From: an uncultured Crocinitomix sp.
GTDB lineage: Bacteria > Bacteroidota > Bacteroidia > Flavobacteriales_D > Crocinitomicaceae
Length of the DNA: 60,643 nucleotides
Direction: 5' to 3'
Assembly (NCBI GenBank): GCA_937136425.1
Contig: CAKZON010000111.1
Location: 1 to 60,643, forward strand
Part shown: positions 1-8,760 of the stretch, in pieces
How the letters are laid out: the number at the start of each line of letters is the position of its first letter
Position numbering within the stretch: position 1 is the stretch's first letter
Made by a program: the position numbers and the translations under genes
The notes under the pieces: generated by a model
Seen by the model: the letters and a program-made list of their open reading frames with translations, nothing else
What the model was told of the DNA's origin: nothing
Databases searched by the model: none

Positions 1-288
1 GTCGTGAGACAGTTCGGTCCCTATCTGTTGTGGGCGTTAGATATTTGAGAGGACCTACCTCTAGTACGAGAGGACCGGGGTGGACGAACCTCTGGTGTAC
101 CTGTTGTGGCGCCAGCTGCATTGCAGGGTAGCTATGTTCGGATGAGATAAGCGCTGAAAGCATCTAAGCACGAAACTCGCCTCAAGATGAGATATCTTTT
201 AAGGGTCGTTAAAGACGATGACGTTGATAGGTCACAGGTGTAAAGATGGCGACATCAAAGCCGAGTGATACTAATTACCCGTAGACTT
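1..288 (+). rRNA. rrl: 23S ribosomal RNA, 3' end (partial)
   Basis: The first ~290 bases match the conserved 3' part of bacterial 23S rRNA. The universal sarcin-ricin stretch AGTACGAGAGGACC is at 63-76, and the usual domain VI sequence follows, ending near GATACTAATTACCCG. The 5' part of the gene lies outside the window. The exact 3' end is estimated from the family and could be off by a few bases. The 5S gene follows about 200 bases later, so this is the tail of a normal rRNA operon. Confidence 0.95.
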
Positions 289-296
289 ATAATTTG

Positions 297-322
297 CTTT
301 GTTTAATCGCTATTAAACAAAG
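297..322 (+). other. Perfect inverted repeat just after 23S rRNA
   Basis: An 11-bp perfect stem (297-307 with 312-322) and a 4-base loop lie directly behind the 23S 3' end. The arms are CTTTGTTTAAT and ATTAAACAAAG. No T-run follows, so it looks more like a processing or structural hairpin of the 23S-5S spacer than a terminator. A smaller 6-bp hairpin (352-366) lies in the same spacer. No tRNA is seen between 23S and 5S. Confidence 0.6.
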
Positions 323-492
323 AACTCACTACTTCATGAAAACTCAAAGACAGACACAAGGTGTCTTTTACTGTTCGAGTTGACAATTGTCAAAGGTTAT
401 GTAAAAGAATCATGTGTTTAACGAAATTCCTTACTATCAGGGCTACATTAAAGTCAAAAAGATAAGTAAGACACGCATAGCGTGAGATTTTT

Positions 493-602
493 CGGTGTCT
501 ATGGCGGTTGGGTCCACCTCTTACCATTTCGAACAGAGAAGTTAAGCCAACTTGCGCAGATGGTACTGCCCTTTTAAGGGTGGGAGAGTATGTAGATGCC
601 AA
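493..602 (+). rRNA. rrf: 5S ribosomal RNA
   Basis: The conserved 5S core CATTTCGAACAGAGAAGTTAAG lies near 525-546, followed by GATGGTACTGC and GGGAGAGTA. The ends pair: GGTGTCTA near the 5' end can form a stem with TAGATGCC near the 3' end. The length of about 110 nt is normal. A terminator follows within a few bases, making this the last gene of the rRNA operon. Both ends are estimates of a few bases' precision. Confidence 0.93.
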
Positions 603-606
603 TTTT

Positions 607-641
607 AAACCCTGATTTCCTATGGAGATCAGGGTTTTTTT
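607..641 (+). terminator. rRNA operon terminator
   Basis: A 10-bp perfect stem AAACCCTGAT / ATCAGGGTTT with an 11-base loop ends in a run of seven T. It sits immediately after 5S rRNA, as expected for the intrinsic terminator of the rRNA operon. Confidence 0.9.
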
Positions 642-1111
642 ATGCGTTTTATTTTAATGTTTTAATACATGATTGAGTTGATGTGTAAAGACTTTATTAA
701 AATGAAAAGTAGAGGAATTAGAATTCTAGTTATTGCGGATAATCTAAGCTGCAATAGGGATAGTAATGACAGCTTTTGGTGGAGCCAAAACTAAAATGAA
801 TAGCGCGACCTTTTTTGCTTTGAAGATTTTAAGGCGGGGGATTGGAACTAAGCCAAGGTTATATGGAACTTAAAACTGACATTAATAATGTTGAGCATTA
901 TACAAATGTTCAGGTCAATGCTATTTATTGATATAAAAAGGGATTGCCCTAAGGGAAAAGATCATTTAGACTGACGATGTTGAGTAGTGTAGGTGAAGAA
1001 CCTGCACTATGTCGAAGATAACATTTGACGAATAATTAATGAGAATTGAAAAATCAAAATTGATTGATGAATCCAGAATTACTTGAAATGAATATAGTGC
1101 GGAAAAGGTAA
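642..1111. other. Gene-poor stretch with one hairpin
   Basis: No convincing gene is visible on either strand over about 470 bases; reading frames are short and broken. The clearest structure is a 10-bp hairpin at 985-1009 (TAGTGTAGGT, loop GAAGA, ACCTGCACTA, one G-T pair), not followed by a T-run. A smaller hairpin, TTTTGG/CCAAAA, lies at 774-790. The stretch could be decayed coding DNA or hold an unrecognised small RNA. Nothing in the sequence decides between these. Confidence 0.4.
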
Positions 1112-1594
1112 TTAGTTTTTTAAAGGAATGAATACGTCTTCCTCAGAATCCGGATCATTTGGGCCTTTATAATTAGCATCCATAATTTCGAAGTGATGTG
1201 CATTTCGTAACTCATGGCCCGAGGAGGGTAACCATGTGCCATAGATATATTGAGAAGTTCTGTAAAAATCAGAAGCAGTTCCAAAATGCACGAATTTGGC
1301 AAATTTACCCGCACCAATTTCTATGGCCTCCATTCCTTCAGGTATCTCATTTATGCTATTGACAGCTACTGCAGCCCATTTTTCAAATACTGTGATAGGT
1401 GTGAGAGAGTCCATATCAAGGTTTTCAGGGTACTTTTGAATGGAATAGTAATTGTCATTAATTCGATTTTTAATTTCGCCTCTTCTTTTCATGAAAGAAT
1501 TCCAAAGGTTAAATGTTTTATCCTCAGACAATGAAGTGGTGATCTTTAGTCCAATTAAGGTTAGTTTTTCAAACTCGATAATTTCTGCCTTCAT
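1112..1594 (-). CDS. GyrI-like / AraC effector-binding domain protein
   Basis: This 160-residue protein is a single GyrI-like small-molecule-binding domain (AraC_E_bind family). It starts with the typical strand 'IIEFEKLTLIGLKITTS' and shows the later family pattern of 'GMEAIEIGAGKFAKFVHFGT' followed by 'YIYGTWLPSSGHELRNAHHFEIM'. There is no helix-turn-helix domain, so it is a stand-alone binding domain rather than a full AraC regulator. Family members bind hydrophobic or cationic ligands, and some hydrolyse cyclopropanoid toxins; which applies here cannot be read from the sequence. It is monocistronic on the minus strand between non-coding stretches. The ATG start is supported by alignment of the first strand with the family pattern. 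Confidence 0.8.
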   Translation of the reverse strand: MKAEIIEFEKLTLIGLKITTSLSEDKTFNLWNSFMKRRGEIKNRINDNYYSIQKYPENLDMDSLTPITVFEKWAAVAVNSINEIPEGMEAIEIGAGKFAKFVHFGTASDFYRTSQYIYGTWLPSSGHELRNAHHFEIMDANYKGPNDPDSEEDVFIPLKN

Positions 1595-1841
1595 AATATT
1601 GTAAATTGGTTAATTCATTGAAATCCAAACTTTCAAAAAAGTCAACGACCTTCTTAAAGGTAATCAATTCACTGTGCAATGCAAACAATAGTATTAAAAA
1701 TTGAGAGAATGAAATTGATCAGAGTTACTTGTTAATAACCTCCTTAACTAGAATTGTAATGGGATGTAATATTGATTAAATTAGCGTAACGAAAAGGCTT
1801 TGAAGCGTTGCAAGGCTGGAATGAATTGAACTAATAAGCGA

Positions 1842-4061
1842 ATGAAATACCTTTATATATTACTACTTTTTATAAGTTCGGTGGGGTTGACCCAAGATAA
1901 TTGGGATGATTTTACAGGGAAAGAAAGAGCCTTTTTATATCACCAAACTAGGCGAGTTGAAATATTAAAAACCGAGTTGTTTCATTTGTTTGAGTTTACA
2001 GATTCGATTCCGTATATCAATGATACATTGCCTGATTATAGGTATGTTGAAAATGAAATTGTTCAGCATCCGAGCTTATTAAAATTGCATACAGATCAAA
2101 TGGGGCGAAAATCGGATGGTTTGGTAAGTGATTTGGCCGCTCGTTACGCGATTTGGGAATTGTCACAGATTTTACAATTTAGAAATTCTACAGCCGAGGA
2201 AGATAAACCACTTTTGGAAAAACTTAAAATTTTTGAAAAATATGTGTTGGAAGAAGTGCCACAAAGTGCCGTAAGAACATTGAATAATGGTGATTATGTG
2301 CTTGCGAAAACCTTGCAGGGATATTATGCTGCTTCATTAACTGTTTCAGATAAATTGGCGGCTATTTTAAACTCTGGTTATTCGCAATTGGATCAAATGC
2401 TAATTCTCAATGCTATAATGGCTGCCGAAGAAAAGTATGTTAATGTTCGTGCAACGGAAATATTTAATGTTTTGGGTGGAGAAGATCCTGGGGCAAATTA
2501 TATATCTGCTGTTGGTGATGGTTCTAATTGGGCTGACGTAACTGGAGGGTTTAACACTCCGTATTCTATTGGATTACCTGATGAAAATGGAATTTTCAAG
2601 TTTAATATTGAGCAAGTTTATGATAAAGAAAAAGAGGTGAATAACCTTGAGGTTAAGACTGTAGAGAGAAAACAATTTACGACTAATAGTGATTTTGAAA
2701 CAGTAGTACATGTTGACGTTTTTGGATATCATCCTGAAAGACAAACTACAATAGCCATTCAAAAAGGAGGAAATTCATATGTTTTGTATGGTAAAAATGA
2801 GCACCGACTTGTTTCCCCGGATTCAACTTACGGAGAAGGTACAACTTATTGGAGGTTGATGTATAATCTTGAATTTTATCACATTGCCGGAATAAAAGAA
2901 GATTTATATGGAAAAAGGGGATACGAATATCAGATTGATTTGTTTGAAAAGAAAATTGAAACTACAAGACTTCAAATTAAGAAAACTGAATATAGACTAA
3001 ACAAACTGAGGCATACACCAGAAGGGAAACCAAAAATGAAGAAGAAAAAACTGAAGAAGAAAAATTTGGGGATGTCGGATCAAGATGGAGGAGGACATCC
3101 AACAAGTATGATGAGTAAGTTGGATAAAAAGAAGAATATTGAGCAAAGCAGGTTAGTGCAGTTAAATGGTTTATTGGAGGGACAAAAAGGAATTTTGAAG
3201 CAGCTTAAAATTGACATGGAAGAGGCCTATATAAAATTGGCTAAATGGGAAGCCAAATTAGACGGGATGCGTAAGAATATTGGCTATGTAATGATGGAGT
3301 ATGAGGAGGAAAATAATATTTATACATTTAATGACGGAGCTAGATTTAATTATTTAACGCAAGACTTTACTTTTCCTGAGGATCAAAGTGAAGAAGTATT
3401 CCAAGTCTACCATATTTCATTTGGGAAGGAAGTTTTTGATGAAAAAGCTGATGAAAACTTTGCGCATATTCATATTTCCAAACATGCGAATCATTCAAAA
3501 CATCAATTGAAACGGGTTGTTTTAGATGAGGGCAGAAAAGCACTTACTGTTTCAGATTCGATTCAAATAATGGAGATTTTTAATTATTTGGCGACTAAAG
3601 ATGGGAAGGCTGAACTTAAGGTTGTTGCAGGTGGACCTGTAGGGGAAATAAACGGGGATTACTTTAGAGATTCGACACTTCAAATAAAGGCATTTAACAA
3701 AGATGCTGAAACAAATAGAGGGGTGGTTAAATATGATGGAGAGGTGACCACAAAGTTGAATTTAACAGTTTCTGTTTTTGAAGATGCCATGATCCCTGAA
3801 AATTTTCAATTGTATCAAGGAGCATTTAGTAAGTTGAAAACAAAGAATTCTGCTATGAATGAAGTTGATTTTTATAGTGGTATTCGCGCTAGAAAAGCTG
3901 CCCAAGACTGGATAAATCTATTAAAATTGTTGGTTCCTGAATGGGTTAGTGATGGAGGTGATCAGAATAGAATATTGAGTAAGTTGAAGAAGTTAAAACC
4001 TAAAAAAGTGCATTTTTTATGTGGTGGGACTCCAAGTAAAGTTCCTGAAATTGGAGGATGA
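1842..4061 (+). CDS. Exported coiled-coil protein of unknown function
   Basis: I do not recognise this 739-residue protein. It begins with a signal peptide (about residues 1-17, ending near VGLTQ), so it is exported to the periplasm or outer membrane. The first ~270 residues are mixed helical. About 365-395 and 430-480 look like long charged helices able to form a coiled coil, separated by a very Lys-rich segment (about 393-412) and a Gly-rich turn. The last ~230 residues look beta-rich and end in a basic C-terminus. No enzyme motif, lipobox or T9SS tail is visible. It stands alone, with about 250 bases upstream and 76 bases before tatC. Confidence 0.75.
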   Translation: MKYLYILLLFISSVGLTQDNWDDFTGKERAFLYHQTRRVEILKTELFHLFEFTDSIPYINDTLPDYRYVENEIVQHPSLLKLHTDQMGRKSDGLVSDLAARYAIWELSQILQFRNSTAEEDKPLLEKLKIFEKYVLEEVPQSAVRTLNNGDYVLAKTLQGYYAASLTVSDKLAAILNSGYSQLDQMLILNAIMAAEEKYVNVRATEIFNVLGGEDPGANYISAVGDGSNWADVTGGFNTPYSIGLPDENGIFKFNIEQVYDKEKEVNNLEVKTVERKQFTTNSDFETVVHVDVFGYHPERQTTIAIQKGGNSYVLYGKNEHRLVSPDSTYGEGTTYWRLMYNLEFYHIAGIKEDLYGKRGYEYQIDLFEKKIETTRLQIKKTEYRLNKLRHTPEGKPKMKKKKLKKKNLGMSDQDGGGHPTSMMSKLDKKKNIEQSRLVQLNGLLEGQKGILKQLKIDMEEAYIKLAKWEAKLDGMRKNIGYVMMEYEEENNIYTFNDGARFNYLTQDFTFPEDQSEEVFQVYHISFGKEVFDEKADENFAHIHISKHANHSKHQLKRVVLDEGRKALTVSDSIQIMEIFNYLATKDGKAELKVVAGGPVGEINGDYFRDSTLQIKAFNKDAETNRGVVKYDGEVTTKLNLTVSVFEDAMIPENFQLYQGAFSKLKTKNSAMNEVDFYSGIRARKAAQDWINLLKLLVPEWVSDGGDQNRILSKLKKLKPKKVHFLCGGTPSKVPEIGG

Positions 4062-4125
4062 ATTAATCCTGTATAATTAGCATTGAGTTTCGTTGAAAAC
4101 TTTATGAAAATGGTAGAAATAATAC

Positions 4126-4133
4126 TAATTTTG
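4126..4133 (+). promoter_or_regulatory. TAnnTTTG -7 box of tatC
   Basis: TAATTTTG matches the Bacteroidota -7 consensus exactly and ends only four bases before the GTG start of tatC. Transcription would start on or within a base or two of the start codon, implying a leaderless or nearly leaderless mRNA. No clear TTTG -33 box is seen; TTTATG near 4101 is the best candidate. Confidence 0.5.
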
Positions 4134-4137
4134 CGCT

Positions 4138-4935
4138 GTGTCAGATTCGAACGAAAATAACTTACCTTTTTTAGGGCATCTTGAAGAATTAAGATGGCGT
4201 TTAGTGAAGAGTGTCATTGCAGTTTTGATAGTTGCTATTGCTATTTTTTACTTTACCGATTGGATTACGAATAATATATTCTTGGCGCTTAGAGAACCAG
4301 AATTTCCTATTTTCAGATTTTTTTGTTGGGCATTTGATATTTGTAATGGTGCAATTGATATCAAATTTCAAAGTACCGAAATGTCTGGGCAGTTTACCAC
4401 CAACTTAATGATGGCTTTTATCGGAGGATTGGTTTTGGCATTTCCATTTGTTTTTTATCAATTATGGGGATTTATAAAACCTGGATTGAAGCAAAATGAA
4501 TTAAAAACAGTGCGAGGGATTGTCGGTTTTGTTTCCGTTTTGTTTTTTATAGGAATTATGTTTGGTTATTATGTGGTTGCTCCTTTGTCAATACAGTTTT
4601 TGGGGAATTGGAAGATGGCAGACGATATTGTAAATGACATTAACATTAACTCATACTTGCGCACAATAATTTCGACCGTATTTTTTACTGGGCTTTTATT
4701 TTTATTACCTGTAGTAATAATGATTTTTTCAAGATTAGGAGTTATTTCTTCTGACTTTTTGAAAAAGTATAGAAAGCATTCATTTGTTGCTGTTTTGATC
4801 ATTTCAGCTGTAATTACACCGCCCGATTTATTTACTCAAATTGTTGTAAGTATTCCAATCATCTTATTATATGAGTTTGGAATTTTAATAGCAAAGCGGA
4901 TAGAAAAGAAACGTTTCAATGATAGTCTAGTATAA
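4138..4935 (+). CDS. tatC: Sec-independent protein translocase TatC
   Basis: TatC is the integral membrane receptor of the Tat pathway, which exports folded proteins with twin-arginine signals. The 265 residues fit the family. The N-terminus carries the hallmark 'FLGHLEELRWRL' (about 11-22), and 'FIKPGLKQNE' precedes the third helix. About six hydrophobic helices follow the standard pattern. The start is GTG, chosen because the family motif begins ten residues in and no ATG is near. No tatA/B is in the window. It is followed by a DUF5686 protein gene (3-bp gap) and lptB on the same strand, so these three are probably co-transcribed. Confidence 0.95.
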   Translation: MSDSNENNLPFLGHLEELRWRLVKSVIAVLIVAIAIFYFTDWITNNIFLALREPEFPIFRFFCWAFDICNGAIDIKFQSTEMSGQFTTNLMMAFIGGLVLAFPFVFYQLWGFIKPGLKQNELKTVRGIVGFVSVLFFIGIMFGYYVVAPLSIQFLGNWKMADDIVNDININSYLRTIISTVFFTGLLFLLPVVIMIFSRLGVISSDFLKKYRKHSFVAVLIISAVITPPDLFTQIVVSIPIILLYEFGILIAKRIEKKRFNDSLV

Positions 4936-4938
4936 TTA

Positions 4939-7416
4939 ATGTTTTCTGGACGGGCATATCTTATATTGTTGCTTTTGATTTTAAGCAATCAGCTCAATGC
5001 TCAGATCACTTTAGAAGGACATATTAAAGACTCAATTACTCAAAAATCAATTCCATTTGTTAAGCTGAAATTTGAAACTGAAGGTTCTTATGCTAGGACA
5101 GATACAGCTGGCTATTTTAAAATTGAATCCTCTGAAAGTGCAGATACTTTAGTTATTAACTTTATTGGTTATCGAGAGCAACGAATTGCAATAACCAGTG
5201 ATTTTATAGGTGATAAAATTATTTATTTGGCGGAATCAAATACCAACTTGAATACTGTTGTTGTAAAGGCTGGAGAGAACCCGGCTTTTGAAGTCTTGCG
5301 AAAAATTAAGGCCAATAAAGAATTTAATAATCCAGAAAAGCTCGCAGCATATCAATGTGAAGTTTATAATAAAATGCAATTTGATGTAAACAATATGTCT
5401 GAAAAGTTTGAGGACAGAAAGGTGTTTAAGAAATTTGATTTTATGATGGATTATATGGACACCGTAAATGGTGAACGCTATTTGCCCGTGTTGCTATCAG
5501 AATCTATCTCTGACTATTATTTTAAAAAGGCGCCACAACAAAAAAAAGAAGTTATTCGAGCAACCAGAATTACCGGGGTAGATAATTTACAATTGGGCCA
5601 ATTTACAGGAGACATGCACCAAAATGTAAATATTTATAATGACTATGTTGAACTTTTTAATAAGGAGTTTTTAAGCCCAATTGCAGATGAAGGCAAACTG
5701 TTTTATAAGTACTATTTAATGGAAAAAGATACGATTGAAGGGGAAGTTTTCTATCACCTTCAATTTGTACCTAAACGAAAAGGTGGAGCTCTGTTTGAAG
5801 GAGAGTTTTGGGTTGCAGGAGAGTCTTTTGCTGTGAAACAAGTTAACGCCATGATTCCTGATGATGTGAATTTAAATTACGTGTCAGATTTTTATGTCGA
5901 GCAACGATATTCATGTTTAGATGGCACCAACTATGTTTTGACAAATGAGGTAATGACGGCAAATTTTGATTTGTTTAACGAGGCCGAACAATCTAAATTA
6001 ATGGGGGTAACAATTCACAAGGATGTAAATCGAAAAAACTTTGTTTTAAACGAACCGAAGGATTTTGACTTTTATGTGAAAGATGTTGTGATTTTGGATA
6101 GTGCCGACCAAAGAGAAGAGAATTATTGGGAAGCTGAAAGACATTCGGATTTATCAACAGAAGAAGCAGGTGTGATAGAGATGGTAGACTCTTTGAAAAA
6201 CAATCGTTCGTATAAATTTTACGAAAATCTTACCTATTTAGCCTATACTGGATATTGGCGTAAAGGGCCAATTGAGTATGGAAATATCTATTCAATTTAT
6301 AATCAAAATGTGGTTGAGGGAACTCGGCTTTTATTGTCATTAAGAACATCCAATAAATTCAGTAAAAAGGTGGAAATATCCAGTTTTGTAGGATATGGAA
6401 CTTTAGATAAGGAGTGGAAATATGGCGGATCTTTACGTTGGAAAATACAAGAGAGTCCACGAGAGATGCTGCGATTTGCATATCGTAAGCGAATCGACCA
6501 ATTGGGGTTAATTGCAACAGTTGGAGATGTTGGAAATTCGTTTAGTACGTTACTTTCGGCAGCACCATTGGACAAATTAACTATGGTAAATCAAGGATCT
6601 ATTGGTTTGGAAAAAGATTGGAATTTTGACATGCGAACCTTTAATACGGTAGAGTGGAAAAAATATATTCCTTTAGGAAGTTCAGATTATAGTCGCATTG
6701 ATCCTGAATCTGGAGATACAAGTCGCATTGGAAGTTTAACCTCGTTTCAAATTCGAAACCAAATCATGTTTGTGAAGGAGGAAAAATTTTTAAAAGGACA
6801 GTTTGATCGAATTTCGTTAGGTTCTAAATACCCAATAGTATCCTTAACACATACCTGGGGAATTAAAGATTTTTTATTAAGTGAATATGATTTTCACCGA
6901 TTAGATTTAATATGGACTCACCGCCCAAGAATAGGAATGGCGGGTCGATTAGAGTATACAATTCATGCAGGGAAAATTTTTGGAACAGTTCCTTATCCTT
7001 TCTTACAAATACATCAAGGAAACGAGACCTATTATATACAAGACAATAATTTTAACCTAATGAATTACTATGAATTTATTAGTGATCAATGGGTGCGGGT
7101 ATTATTTGAGCATCATATGCAAGGATTTATAATGGATCGGGTTCCCTTGGTGCGTAAATTAAAATTGCGCCTGGTTTATTCAGGTAAAATGGTTATTGGA
7201 TCTTATTCAGAAAAACATAATAAAGAGTTGTTATTACCGTTTTATTCCAAGGAATTGAGCAGCCCATATTATGAAGTTGGTGTTGGGTTGGAGAATATTC
7301 TTAAATTTATCCGTGTTGATGCGATTTGGCGTTTATCTTATCGCGACAACGTAGATTTATATGGCGATCCGATATCCAATTTTGGAGTTAAGTTTGTGTT
7401 TACATCAGATTTTTAA
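4939..7416 (+). CDS. DUF5686 / carboxypeptidase-regulatory-like outer-membrane protein
   Basis: This 825-residue exported protein has a signal peptide (about 1-21). A carboxypeptidase-D regulatory-like beta-sandwich follows (about 23-95, with 'GHIKDSITQKSIPFVKLKF' and 'YFKIESSESADTLVINFIGY'). The long DUF5686 region fills the rest and ends in aromatic beta-strands typical of an outer-membrane barrel. The N-terminal domain resembles that of SusC-type TonB receptors, but no plug domain is seen. Its role is not known; family members are outer-membrane proteins. It sits 3 bp after tatC and 15 bp before lptB, a position that suggests a link to envelope assembly. Confidence 0.85.
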   Translation: MFSGRAYLILLLLILSNQLNAQITLEGHIKDSITQKSIPFVKLKFETEGSYARTDTAGYFKIESSESADTLVINFIGYREQRIAITSDFIGDKIIYLAESNTNLNTVVVKAGENPAFEVLRKIKANKEFNNPEKLAAYQCEVYNKMQFDVNNMSEKFEDRKVFKKFDFMMDYMDTVNGERYLPVLLSESISDYYFKKAPQQKKEVIRATRITGVDNLQLGQFTGDMHQNVNIYNDYVELFNKEFLSPIADEGKLFYKYYLMEKDTIEGEVFYHLQFVPKRKGGALFEGEFWVAGESFAVKQVNAMIPDDVNLNYVSDFYVEQRYSCLDGTNYVLTNEVMTANFDLFNEAEQSKLMGVTIHKDVNRKNFVLNEPKDFDFYVKDVVILDSADQREENYWEAERHSDLSTEEAGVIEMVDSLKNNRSYKFYENLTYLAYTGYWRKGPIEYGNIYSIYNQNVVEGTRLLLSLRTSNKFSKKVEISSFVGYGTLDKEWKYGGSLRWKIQESPREMLRFAYRKRIDQLGLIATVGDVGNSFSTLLSAAPLDKLTMVNQGSIGLEKDWNFDMRTFNTVEWKKYIPLGSSDYSRIDPESGDTSRIGSLTSFQIRNQIMFVKEEKFLKGQFDRISLGSKYPIVSLTHTWGIKDFLLSEYDFHRLDLIWTHRPRIGMAGRLEYTIHAGKIFGTVPYPFLQIHQGNETYYIQDNNFNLMNYYEFISDQWVRVLFEHHMQGFIMDRVPLVRKLKLRLVYSGKMVIGSYSEKHNKELLLPFYSKELSSPYYEVGVGLENILKFIRVDAIWRLSYRDNVDLYGDPISNFGVKFVFTSDF

Positions 7417-7431
7417 TAGGGCAAAACATTA

Positions 7432-8604
7432 ATGAAGTTACGTACAGATTCAATAAAGAAGAGTTATAAAGGCAGACAAGTTGTAAAAGGCGTTTCTGTA
7501 GAAGTGAACCAGGGCGAAATTGTTGGTTTATTAGGCCCCAATGGTGCTGGAAAAACAACTTCATTTTACATGATTGTAGGTTTAGTTCGACCAAATTCTG
7601 GAACGGTTTATTTGGATGATTTAGACATTACGCGTCACGCTATGTATAAGCGAGCGCAGCTCGGGATAGGTTACTTACCGCAAGAGGTTTCTGTTTTTAG
7701 AAAAATGTCTGTTGAAGACAATATCATGACAGTGTTGGAGATGACAGATCTTGATAAGGAAGCTCGCCATGCAAAACTAGAATCGCTTTTAGATGAATTT
7801 GGATTGAATCATGTCCGTAAAAATTTAGGGCAGAGCTTATCTGGAGGAGAAAAGCGAAGAACGGAAATAGCGCGTGCTTTGGCTACTGATCCTAAGTTTA
7901 TTTTGCTGGACGAACCTTTTGCAGGGGTAGACCCTATTGCGGTTGAGGACATTCAAAGAATAGTTCATAAATTGAAAAAGAGAAACATTGGGGTTCTCAT
8001 TACAGATCATAACGTACAAGAAACATTATCAATTACTGACAGAACTTATTTGCTTTTTGAAGGAAGTATTTTAAGAGAAGGTTCTGCAGAGTCTCTTGCA
8101 GCAGATGAAATGGTGCGTAAAGTTTATTTAGGTGAAAACTTTGTGTTACGCCCTAAAAATGAATTTGATGAAGTTGCTGAAGAGTTGGATGAGCAAGATT
8201 TAAAGAATATACAAAATTCTATCTCTGGAGATGTGGATGACATTAGCACAGTGGCTGAAAAATTACTTCGTAATCTTGAGGAAAAAAACAATTTGGATGA
8301 AATGAAAATGAATCTTCGCTTATTTACAGAAAAATTGAAAGCGTTGAAATCACTTTATTCGAAAAATGAACTGCCTCCAAATTGTTCTACGATTCTTTCA
8401 AAGATCCAATTTGAGGAAGCTGAGCGATTTGAAAAAGGATTGAGAACACAGTCAAAACTTATGATATTACTTCTGATTCCTGTATACGGTTGGATTATGT
8501 ATTTCGTCTATAAATTTAGAATGGAAGAATGTTCTAGAGCTATTCAAACGCTACTAAGTGAATTACGTGTGTTGTCAAACGAACTCAAGTTTAAAGGATT
8601 GTAA
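7432..8604 (+). CDS. lptB: LPS export ABC transporter ATP-binding protein LptB, C-terminally extended
   Basis: LptB powers extraction of LPS from the inner membrane with LptFG. Residues ~1-236 form a complete LptB ATPase: Walker A 'GPNGAGKTTSF' (about 35-45), signature 'LSGGEKRRTEIARAL', Walker B 'FILLDEPFAGVDP', switch His in 'LITDHNV', and the family ending 'VRKVYLGENF'. Typical LptB stops near residue 240. This one continues for about 150 residues: an acidic linker, predicted helices, then one strongly hydrophobic segment (about 343-362) that could span or lie on the membrane, and a final helix. I see no frame break, so the extension seems genuinely coded. The assignment as LptB is firm; the role of the tail is unknown. 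Confidence 0.92.
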   Translation: MKLRTDSIKKSYKGRQVVKGVSVEVNQGEIVGLLGPNGAGKTTSFYMIVGLVRPNSGTVYLDDLDITRHAMYKRAQLGIGYLPQEVSVFRKMSVEDNIMTVLEMTDLDKEARHAKLESLLDEFGLNHVRKNLGQSLSGGEKRRTEIARALATDPKFILLDEPFAGVDPIAVEDIQRIVHKLKKRNIGVLITDHNVQETLSITDRTYLLFEGSILREGSAESLAADEMVRKVYLGENFVLRPKNEFDEVAEELDEQDLKNIQNSISGDVDDISTVAEKLLRNLEEKNNLDEMKMNLRLFTEKLKALKSLYSKNELPPNCSTILSKIQFEEAERFEKGLRTQSKLMILLLIPVYGWIMYFVYKFRMEECSRAIQTLLSELRVLSNELKFKGL

Positions 8605-8745
8605 TTGAAATATTCCACCAATTAAGGTTCCCGTATAATCAATATCATGCTGTTTATTATATATAGAACCTACAGTTAAAAATAAACTCCAAAAATACTT
8701 AAGGGAATAAGAAAGTAGAGTTGTATTCAGTGAGATTGAATACAT
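8575..8745 (-). pseudogene. Possible small ORF or beta-barrel gene remnant antisense to the lptB 3' end
   Basis: The 156-base gap between lptB and the next gene holds a minus-strand ATG frame of 56 codons that ends inside the lptB 3' end. The peptide has alternating polar/aromatic stretches such as 'LLSYSLKYFWSLFLTVGSIY' and 'YTGTLIGGIFQLQSFKLEF', which look like two or three strands of an outer-membrane barrel. It has no signal peptide and is too short for a barrel. It may be the 3' remnant of a lost gene, or chance. Confidence 0.3.
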
Positions 8746-8760
8746 TATTCTGTCTGAAGA

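Noticed and set aside
390..602. Minus-strand 70-residue frame
   Set aside because: It lies on the opposite strand of the 5S rRNA and its spacer; rRNA identity explains the sequence.
766..873. 35-codon plus-strand frame in the gene-poor stretch
   Set aside because: Short, no family resemblance, no promoter or ribosome site, and within the length expected by chance.
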